Source: Candidatus Accumulibacter sp. UBA704 (GTDB lineage Bacteria; Pseudomonadota; Gammaproteobacteria; Burkholderiales; Rhodocyclaceae). From it: 20,429 bases of DNA. Positions within the stretch are counted from its first letter, which is position 1; every line of letters starts with the position of its first letter. Where the stretch lies: assembly GCA_002304785.1 (NCBI GenBank), contig DBMG01000046.1:26352-46780 (forward strand). The letters run 5' to 3'. The position numbers and the translations under genes are program-made. Below, in pieces: positions 7,853-13,771 of the stretch. Under the pieces are notes generated by a model, which worked only from the letters and a program-made list of their open reading frames with translations, did no database searches and was not told the origin of the DNA.

Positions 7853-8707
7853 CTAACGCAGATCGCCAAGAACCTCGTGCAATTTCTCGATGGCTTCGAG
7901 ACGTTTGCGGCCGCCCTTGCCAAGTTCTCTGGCCACGGACGCAGCGAGGAAATTGACGATGCTCACGGCGGCAACATAGGAATCGAACAGGGACGAACCG
8001 TCGGTCAGACAGGTCACCACGAGATCGCCGGGACGCGACAGGGCGGCCATCCCGGCGCCGGAGAGAAACACCAGCGAAGCACCGGCCGCGCGTGCCGCCT
8101 GGACGATCGTCTGCAACATCGCCGCGCGGCGGCGGAAATCCACGACGATGACCACGTCACCGGTTTCGATGGACGCCAGATCCTCGGCCAGCGTCATGGC
8201 CGACGTCGGCAGAGGTTCAACGCCTTCGCGAAGCTGGGCCAGGAGATTGGCCGCATACAGCGCAACAAAGTGCCCGTTGCGCATGCCAGCCACGCGCACG
8301 CGAGGCGCCCTGGCAATAGCCAGCGCGGCGTTGGCCAGCGTGGAGGCGTTTTGCAGTTGGAAGGTTTCGGAAAGATTACGGATGTCGGTCGCCAGATGGC
8401 GCGACAACGCATCCGTCGGCCGCTCCTTGGCATCGACGCCGGCCAGCGCATAGAGCGGAGACGCCATGTGCGCTTCGGCGCGCGCCTGCCGGCGTGCCTG
8501 ACTGAAGCTGGGATAACCGACGCGGCGGAAAAAGCGCGCCGCGGTGGCTTTGGAGACCTGTGCCTCGCCGGCCAGCTCGGTGGCCGAATAACTGGCCAGG
8601 CTGTTCAGTTTCGACAGCGTAATGTCGGCCAGCTTGCGCTCGCTGGGAGGCAACTGGTCGTACACCGCCAGAATCGATTCCTGAATTGTCGGTTTGGTCC
8701 AAGGCAT
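7853..8707 (-). CDS. MurR/RpiR-family transcriptional regulator (HTH + SIS domains)
   Basis: First gene of the carbamoylase/TRAP operon and its likely controller. The 284-residue protein has an N-terminal RpiR helix-turn-helix (residues about 1-77, recognition part SATELAGEAQVSKATAARFF at 41-60). A SIS domain follows from roughly 128 to 265 (VRVAGMRNGHFVALYAANLL, then GDVVIVVDFRR). SIS domains usually bind phosphosugars, but members of this subgroup beside amino-acid or ureide genes probably sense another small molecule; that is inference. The ATG at 8707 is chosen because AGGGG lies 8 bases upstream; a TTG at 8713 would be the alternative. A long dyad 62-103 bases upstream of the start is the obvious autoregulatory operator. 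Confidence 0.9.
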   Translation of the reverse strand: MPWTKPTIQESILAVYDQLPPSERKLADITLSKLNSLASYSATELAGEAQVSKATAARFFRRVGYPSFSQARRQARAEAHMASPLYALAGVDAKERPTDALSRHLATDIRNLSETFQLQNASTLANAALAIARAPRVRVAGMRNGHFVALYAANLLAQLREGVEPLPTSAMTLAEDLASIETGDVVIVVDFRRRAAMLQTIVQAARAAGASLVFLSGAGMAALSRPGDLVVTCLTDGSSLFDSYVAAVSIVNFLAASVARELGKGGRKRLEAIEKLHEVLGDLR

Positions 8708-8768
8708 GCGCAAAACCCCTAAAACGGCTTCCCAAGAGACTCTTGGCTGCAGCGCTCCGAGGACACAC

Positions 8769-8810
8769 GGAACGATCGATGTGAAACGAATGTTTCAGCT
8801 TCATCGTTCC
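8769..8810. promoter_or_regulatory. Two-tier 42-bp dyad, candidate RpiR operator
   Basis: Outer arms GGAACGAT (8769-8776) and ATCGTTCC (8803-8810) and inner arms TGAAAC (8782-8787) and GTTTCA (8792-8797) share one exact centre at 8789.5. All 14 base pairs of the two arm sets are perfect, and a 5-bp unmatched stretch separates inner from outer arms. This fits a dimer or tetramer of the RpiR-type regulator encoded immediately downstream. No T-run follows on either strand, so a terminator is unlikely. Confidence 0.65.
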
Positions 8811-8831
8811 ATAAAACAAAAATTCCGTCAA
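8803..8831 (-). promoter_or_regulatory. Likely sigma-70 promoter of the RpiR-TRAP-carbamoylase operon
   Basis: On the - strand, TTGACG (8831-8826) is followed by a 17-base spacer and AACGAT (8808-8803), a weak -10 matching 3 of 6 consensus positions. The -10 coincides exactly with one outer arm of the dyad at 8769-8810, so a bound repressor would cover the promoter. This is a prediction from spacing and sequence only. Confidence 0.45.
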
Positions 8832-8909
8832 TGCCCCGCACCCCACCGGCTTCCGATTATTCGGAAAACCGTAGACTGCGAACGGGAAGAATCACGACGT
8901 CGGGCGATA

Positions 8910-8933
8910 GCGGGCCGGTGCTGTCCGGCCCGC
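8910..8933 (-). terminator. Strong GC hairpin after the PLP gene pair
   Basis: GCGGGCCGG and CCGGCCCGC form a perfect 9-bp stem with a 6-base loop, 17 bases beyond the stop codon of the 429-residue PLP enzyme. No T-run follows on the - strand. The position between that stop and the promoter of the RpiR operon suggests it ends the PLP transcript and separates the two units. Confidence 0.6.
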
Positions 8934-8950
8934 CGCACGGGGAAAGCCGG

Positions 8951-10240
8951 TCAGCGATCCACGCCGGAGAAGATCACGGCGGCCGGCCCGCTGCCTATCG
9001 GCTCAACCATCAGGCCGGCCAGACCCGCGGTCCCGGTGGCCGATGCCGGAATACCGGTCAACCGCCGCCCGAGCTCGTTGGCCCTGGCCAGAGTCTCCTC
9101 GTCGACCACCAGCGAGCGGCCACCCGTCTGTTGCATGGCTTTGACGATTTCCAGCCAGTCGTAGGTCTCGTCATCGAGGATGCCGTGCGCGATGCTTTGC
9201 GGCACACTTTCCCACGGCCACATGAAGCGGGAACGATGTTGCCCGGCTTCGGCTAAACGGGCATCCGCCATCTTGCGCCAGGCGCGATCGAGCGGTGCGC
9301 ACCCCGCCGTTTGCACGGCGATCAGCCGCGGCGCTTTGGCGATGAGCCCATCAGCGGCGGCCAGGGCCAACCCTTGCCCCAGCGCGCTGGCCAGCGCGCC
9401 GCCGCCGACCTGGACGAACACCGCCTCGGGAACTTGCCGTGCCGAGGCGAATCCTTCGGCCATTTCGAACGCCAGCGTGCGCGCCCCCTCCACGGCCAGG
9501 CCGTTTTCCGTGCCCTGCACGCCGAAGGGAATCGCGCCCGCCTTGACGGCCTCGCGGAACCTCAGGAAGCACGGATCGCCGGCTTCGCCGCCCTGCCGCG
9601 CACATACCGAAATCCGCGCGCCCAGGTCCTTCAGCCGGTTGACCACGGCGGCACTGGCGTCCGGCGGGATGAAAACGTCCAACGGCCAATCCGCTGCCCG
9701 GGCGATGACGGCCGCCGCCAGCGCGGCGTTGCCGCACGAGGCAATGGCCAGACGGCGATGCGTCAGTCCGTCGCCAACGGACAAGCGCGCGGCTGCGATC
9801 ACCCGCAGGTAGAGCATCACGCCCATCAGGTGCCGCGCCTTGTGCGAACCGGAGACGTTGCCGGTCTCGTTCTTCACCCACAGCGCGCCCCCGAACCCGA
9901 TGGCCTGCGCCAGTTCCGGCTGTGCCGCCATCGGCGTGATGCGGAAACCGCTGCCGTCGATATCGGCCAACTGTTCGTCGAGGCGCCCGACGAATTCCGC
10001 CCAGGCGTCGTCCGACAGCCCCGCGCCTCGGGCCAGCCGATAGGGCGACAGCAGATGGCGGTAGCGCAGGTACGGGTTGTCCTCGCGACCCGTCGGAAAG
10101 ACGGGCTCGCTATCGACCGGCAGCAACAGGTGATCGACGTCGTCCGCCCCTGCGTTCGGGCAGCGGAAAGGCAGCGCCGCCGCCGCATCGACCCGGGCGC
10201 CGCAGCCATGGCATACGAAAGGAGCGCTCGCCGGAGTCAC
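8951..10240 (-). CDS. Threonine-synthase-like PLP-dependent enzyme (fold type II) with an N-terminal cysteine knuckle
   Basis: A 429-residue fold-type II PLP enzyme acting at the beta or gamma carbon of an amino acid; its reaction is not identifiable from sequence. The PLP lysine is K134 in ETGNVSGSHKARHL, the substrate/asparagine loop is SCGNAALA (168-175) and the phosphate-binding loop is QVGGGALAS (277-285). The N-terminus holds C10, C13 and C27, as in the rubredoxin-like knuckle of some threonine synthases, but the expected fourth Cys is replaced (CPNA rather than CPxC). The GTG at 10240 is taken as start because CGGAG stands 9 bases upstream; a TTG at 10267 would add nine residues without a ribosome site. 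The start lies 4 bases after the upstream stop (TGA 10247-10245), so the two PLP genes are coupled. Alternatives include threonine synthase proper, diaminopropionate-lyase-like or cysteate-type lyases. Confidence 0.82.
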   Translation of the reverse strand: MTPASAPFVCHGCGARVDAAAALPFRCPNAGADDVDHLLLPVDSEPVFPTGREDNPYLRYRHLLSPYRLARGAGLSDDAWAEFVGRLDEQLADIDGSGFRITPMAAQPELAQAIGFGGALWVKNETGNVSGSHKARHLMGVMLYLRVIAAARLSVGDGLTHRRLAIASCGNAALAAAVIARAADWPLDVFIPPDASAAVVNRLKDLGARISVCARQGGEAGDPCFLRFREAVKAGAIPFGVQGTENGLAVEGARTLAFEMAEGFASARQVPEAVFVQVGGGALASALGQGLALAAADGLIAKAPRLIAVQTAGCAPLDRAWRKMADARLAEAGQHRSRFMWPWESVPQSIAHGILDDETYDWLEIVKAMQQTGGRSLVVDEETLARANELGRRLTGIPASATGTAGLAGLMVEPIGSGPAAVIFSGVDR

Positions 10241-10244
10241 CGCA

Positions 10245-11750
10245 TCACACTCCGAGCGTCTTGCCAACGCCGGTGCGGGCGTTGAACTCGACGATCATCG
10301 CATCCCACGCCGGGACAAGATCCTGCAAGCCGTCCCAGAACGACTGGCTGGAACGTGCCGAGAACTCCTCGAGCGACACGCCCTGCTGTTCGACCCACGT
10401 GAAGTAGCCGAGATTGAACACGCGCTTGCGCTCCACGTGCGTCATTTCGAGGAACAGGTCGGTGGCGGTCGCCGCCAGCGACTGTCCCCAGATCTCGCCG
10501 GCGTTGATCGCGTCGAAACGCCCGCAGAAATTGCGAGCGATCGTCTTGTCGATCTCGCTGGTGTACATCGCCGCCCCGTCGGTGGCCACCGTCAGGATCA
10601 CGTCGTCGGCGCCGAGGCCGTAGTAACGCGCCGTCTTGATCGCCGCCAGCATGTTGCACAGCGAGGACAGACCGAGATTGGACAGGCGCGCGACCAGCCC
10701 GGCATCGATGCCGCGCCGCTCGACCAGGTACTTGCGCCCCTCGTCGGTGTTGAACAGGGCGAGCAACTGATCGGTATGCAGGTCGCTGATTGCCGTCACC
10801 ACGTCGGTGTTCATCACGTTGTGGATGTAGGGCACGTGCTTGTCGCCTATGCCCTGGATATTGTGCTCGCCGAAGCCGTTGTTGAGCAGTGTCGGGCATT
10901 CGGCGGCCTCGACGGCGACGATGCGCGCTCCGAATTGCTCCTTGAGGTGATCACCGGCCGCCAGCGTGCCGCCCGATCCGGACGCGGAGACGTAAGCCGC
11001 CAGCCTGGCCTGGGAATGTCCCTGGGCCAGCGAGCGGTACAGCGTCTCCAGCGCCGCGCCGGTGCAGTTGCGGTGCACCAGGTAGTTACCGAACTCGCAG
11101 AACTGGTTAAAGATGATGTTCGACGGATCGCGGTCGAGCTCGGCGCAGGTATCGTAGATCTCCTTGACGTTGCTCTCGGAACCGGGGGTGCGCACGATGT
11201 CGGCCGGATCGGAAACCCACTTGTCGAGCCAGTCGAAACGCTCCTGGCTCATGTTCTCGGGCAGGACGGCGGTGCCATGACAGCCCAGAATGCGCGAGAT
11301 GGCCACGCCGCCCCGGCAGTAATTTCCGGTCGACGGCCACACCGCGCGGTGACGGGTCGGATCGAACTGCCCGGTGACCAGTCGCGGCACTAGGCAGCCG
11401 TAAGCGGCCAGCACCTTGTGCGCATTGATCATCGGAAAACGGTTGCCGAGCGCCAGTACGATGCGCGCCTTGACGCCGGTCAGGGCCGAGGGCAGCTCGA
11501 TGTGCTCCGGGACGTCGACGAGGCCGGTGCGCTCGCCATCGTTGAACCAGTGCACGCGGAACAGGTTGAGCGGATGCGGGCTGTCCGGGCTCACCTGCTT
11601 CAATTTCGCCCGGATGGCCGCGGGGATCGTGGAGGGATCTTTCAGCTGCCCGATGGTCGGCAGCAGCACGCCGGCTTCCTTGAAGCGAGCGACGGTATTC
11701 TCATAAACCGCGGTATCGACCACGGAGCGTTCCAGCCCCAGACGTGCCAT
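10245..11750 (-). CDS. CysK/CBS-like PLP-dependent enzyme (fold type II) with N-terminal extension
   Basis: A 501-residue PLP enzyme whose core resembles cysteine synthase/cystathionine beta-synthase. PLP lysine is K112 (INAHKVLAAYG), the asparagine loop is PSTGNYCRGG (139-148), and a cysteine-synthase-like NQFCEFGNYLVHRNCTG block follows at 215-231. The glycine-rich phosphate loop is SASGSGGTLAAG (255-266). About 90 residues precede the core, and the C-terminal 150 or so residues (from around LSNLGLSSLCNML) exceed an ordinary 310-residue CysK. The ATG at 11750 has AAGGGG about 8 bases upstream and a TATAAT 34 bases upstream. Databases often call such proteins only a PLP-dependent protein subunit beta; I cannot assign a substrate. 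Coupling to the next PLP gene suggests consecutive steps or a hetero-oligomer. Confidence 0.85.
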   Translation of the reverse strand: MARLGLERSVVDTAVYENTVARFKEAGVLLPTIGQLKDPSTIPAAIRAKLKQVSPDSPHPLNLFRVHWFNDGERTGLVDVPEHIELPSALTGVKARIVLALGNRFPMINAHKVLAAYGCLVPRLVTGQFDPTRHRAVWPSTGNYCRGGVAISRILGCHGTAVLPENMSQERFDWLDKWVSDPADIVRTPGSESNVKEIYDTCAELDRDPSNIIFNQFCEFGNYLVHRNCTGAALETLYRSLAQGHSQARLAAYVSASGSGGTLAAGDHLKEQFGARIVAVEAAECPTLLNNGFGEHNIQGIGDKHVPYIHNVMNTDVVTAISDLHTDQLLALFNTDEGRKYLVERRGIDAGLVARLSNLGLSSLCNMLAAIKTARYYGLGADDVILTVATDGAAMYTSEIDKTIARNFCGRFDAINAGEIWGQSLAATATDLFLEMTHVERKRVFNLGYFTWVEQQGVSLEEFSARSSQSFWDGLQDLVPAWDAMIVEFNARTGVGKTLGV

Positions 11751-12057
11751 TTTGTTGCCCCTTTGTGAACGAAAAGAGTGGCGATTATAGACACGATATC
11801 GCGGCGGAGAAAAACACCTCCCGCCACGACAGTCTCGGACCAACACTCCACAAAACTTGGCAACGCGTTGATTTTGCGCACTATCTTCTATCAACAAAAT
11901 CCAAGCAATTGGGCTCCTCCCAACAGCACGCGGACACCGTCTTGCTTGAGCGAACGATCGCCAGCGTTTTTTTTCGACACCGCTCGTCGATGGCATTCGT
12001 GCGATGTTTCTGGGGTAAAACTGGCCTGAAGTCGGCAGCGCCGAAACGGGATTGTTG
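11751..12057. other. Intergenic stretch upstream of the PLP pair
   Basis: This gap of 307 bases lies between the end of the MFS gene and the PLP gene pair. It holds the -10 element described separately and an 8-bp palindrome CGATATCG (11794-11801) just upstream of it. An 8-base T-run near 11968-11975 on the + strand has no good stem before it. The composition is noticeably less GC-rich than the neighbouring genes. I see no gene, tRNA or repeat in it. Confidence 0.6.
11784..11789 (-). promoter_or_regulatory. -10 element (TATAAT) of the PLP gene pair
   Basis: A perfect TATAAT on the - strand stands 34 bases upstream of the PLP enzyme start, implying a leader of roughly 27 bases. No convincing -35 is seen at 16-18 bases, and an 8-bp palindrome CGATATCG lies in the spacer region. 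A weak -35 with a perfect -10 is compatible with activator dependence, which is inference. Confidence 0.55.
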
Positions 12058-13263
12058 TCACGCCGATCTGCATCCACCTCTGGCAACCAACACGATCAAG
12101 GTCATGGCGCCGAACATGCCTCCCGCCATAAAGGTGAAGGAGGCGCCGAACTGGTCCCACAGGAAACCCGCGATGGCGCTGGCCAACAGCATGGCGATGC
12201 CGCTTACCAGGTTGAAGAATCCGAAGGCGGTTCCGCGCAGATCGGGGGGCGCCACGTCGGCGATCATCGTCGCCAGCAGGCCCTGGGTCATGCCCATATG
12301 CAGCCCCCACAGCGTGATGCCAGCCCAGACCCAGGTCCAATGGTCGCTCCAGGAGAGCGTCGCATCGGCGGCGACGAGGACGGCCAGTCCCCAGACCAGC
12401 AATTTTCCGTGGCTCATGGAATCCGCCAGCCTGCCGAAGGGATAGGCGCTCAACCCGTACAAGACGTTCATGCCGATCAGCACCAGCGGCGTGAAGGCGA
12501 GTGGCAGTCCGCCCTGTTGCGCGCGCAGAATGAGGAAAGCCTCGGAGAAACGGGCCAGAGCAAACAGGGCGCCTACCACCACGCTTGTCCAGTAGGCGCC
12601 GGGAAGCCGCGAGAGGTTCTCGCGCCGGATCGGATTGACCCGGCGCTGCCCGATGCGATTTTCCGGTTCGTGCACGCCGAACGCCAGCGTCGCCACGGCG
12701 AGCGTGCCGGGGATCACGGCGACCCAGAACACCGCCCGGAAATCGTCGGCCCACAGCAGCATAAGCCCCATCGCCAGCAGCGGCCCAAGGAAGGCGCCGA
12801 CCGTGTCGAGCGACTGGCGCAGGCCGAACGCCGCACCGCGCAGGTCGGGCGGGGCGATGTCGGCAACCAGTGCGTCGCGCGGCGCGCCGCGGATGCCCTT
12901 GCCGACGCGGTCGATGAGGCGCGCGGCAATGACCAAACTGGCGCCCGTCGCCAGCGCGAAAAGCGGCTTGGAAAGTGCGCCGAGCCCGTAGCCGAGGAGT
13001 GCGAGCGGCTTGCGCTTGCCCCAGTAGTCCGAGAGGGCGCCGGAGAAGACCTTGACGACCAGCGCCGTAGCCTCGGCCGCGCCCTCGATCAGCCCGATCG
13101 TCAGCGCGCTGACACCCAGCGTCGTAGAGAGGAACACCGGCAGCAGGCTGTGGATCAGCTCGGACGAAACGTCCATGAGCAGGCTGACGCAGCCAAGGGC
13201 CCAGATGGCGCGCGGGATGCTGGCGCGTAATGTCTTCGGCATGGAATCGTGTTTCTTCGTCAT
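12058..13263 (-). CDS. MFS permease coupled to a CadR/PbrR-type regulator gene
   Basis: A 401-residue 12-helix major facilitator protein of the inner membrane, probably an exporter. MFS motifs: GALSDYWGKRKP in the loop between helices 2 and 3 (residues 75-86) and RLIDRVGKGIRGAPRDAL (115-132). The N- and C-terminal halves repeat a near-identical segment, APPDLRGAAFG at 137-147 and APPDLRGTAFG at 338-348, reflecting the MFS internal duplication. The ATG at 13263 overlaps the upstream regulator stop (TGA 13262-13260); no strong ribosome site is present, so translation probably depends on coupling. An internal ATG at 13242 is an alternative. Substrate cannot be told from sequence; pairing with the metal regulator hints at a metal, metal-ligand complex or metal-stress role. 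Confidence 0.88.
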   Translation of the reverse strand: MTKKHDSMPKTLRASIPRAIWALGCVSLLMDVSSELIHSLLPVFLSTTLGVSALTIGLIEGAAEATALVVKVFSGALSDYWGKRKPLALLGYGLGALSKPLFALATGASLVIAARLIDRVGKGIRGAPRDALVADIAPPDLRGAAFGLRQSLDTVGAFLGPLLAMGLMLLWADDFRAVFWVAVIPGTLAVATLAFGVHEPENRIGQRRVNPIRRENLSRLPGAYWTSVVVGALFALARFSEAFLILRAQQGGLPLAFTPLVLIGMNVLYGLSAYPFGRLADSMSHGKLLVWGLAVLVAADATLSWSDHWTWVWAGITLWGLHMGMTQGLLATMIADVAPPDLRGTAFGFFNLVSGIAMLLASAIAGFLWDQFGASFTFMAGGMFGAMTLIVLVARGGCRSA

Positions 13264-13688
13264 CCGAGGTGCGAATGCCGCTCGTGCGGCTCCGTTTCCA
13301 TCGACGCCAGCCCTTGCAGGATGCCGCAGGATTCGACGGTGTTCGTGCGCTGGCAGAGCCGGCGCAGCTCGGTGAGCTGGTTCTTCAGCTGCGACAGTTC
13401 GGCGATGCGCGCATCGACATGCCCGATGTGTTCGTCAAGCACCTGATTGACGGCGCCGCAGTCGCCGGTCGGCCGATCCGTCAGCGCGAGCAGCGCTCGG
13501 ATCTCGGCGTGCGCCATGTCCAGCGCGCGGCAGTTGCGGATGAAGCGCAAGCGTTCCAGGTGCGCCGGGCCGTAGCTTCGGTAGTTGCCCGCGGTGCGCT
13601 CCGGCGCGGGCAGCAGCCCTTCCTTCTCGTAGTAGCGCACGGTCTCCACCGTGCAGCGCGAGACGCTCGCAAGTTCTCCGATCTTCAT
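13260..13688 (-). CDS. cadR: Cd(II)/Pb(II)-responsive MerR-family regulator, CadR/PbrR type
   Basis: A 142-residue MerR-type metal sensor that distorts and activates the divergent P-type ATPase promoter when metal binds. The N-terminal winged HTH (MKIGELASVSRCTVETVRYYEKEGLLP) is followed by a dimerisation helix. The metal-site cysteines are C77 (GDCGAVN), C112 and C121 (SCGILQGL). The spacing of nine between the last two matches PbrR, and the DEHIxxVxxRI helix is also PbrR-like. The tail ends in a short His-rich stretch, HERHSH, as in CadR proteins. The ATG at 13688 has AGGAG 7 bases upstream; the frame continues to 13850 only by shadowing the ATPase gene. Cd/Pb versus Zn preference cannot be settled from sequence. 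Confidence 0.92.
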   Translation of the reverse strand: MKIGELASVSRCTVETVRYYEKEGLLPAPERTAGNYRSYGPAHLERLRFIRNCRALDMAHAEIRALLALTDRPTGDCGAVNQVLDEHIGHVDARIAELSQLKNQLTELRRLCQRTNTVESCGILQGLASMETEPHERHSHLG

Positions 13689-13708
13689 GGGCGCTCCTGA
13701 CGATTGGC

Positions 13709-13739
13709 TTGACTCTATAGTAGCTTCAGGGTGTGCAAT
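13709..13739 (+). promoter_or_regulatory. MerR-type promoter with 19-bp spacer driving the P-type ATPase
   Basis: TTGACT (13709-13714), a 19-base spacer and TGCAAT (13734-13739) form the over-long promoter that MerR regulators activate. The spacer carries an imperfect dyad with outer parts ACTCT and AGGGT around CTATAG, resembling pbrA/cadA operators. The -10 overlaps an upstream in-frame GTG at 13733 of the ATPase, which rules that codon out as a start. Confidence 0.8.
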
Positions 13740-13771
13740 GCGCCAATACCCGACCACGAACGGAGCTGCAC

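Noticed and set aside
11940..11980. T-run of eight on the + strand after a GCGA/TCGC mini-stem, looking like a terminator
   Set aside because: The stem is only 4 bp, and no + strand gene ends nearby for it to terminate.
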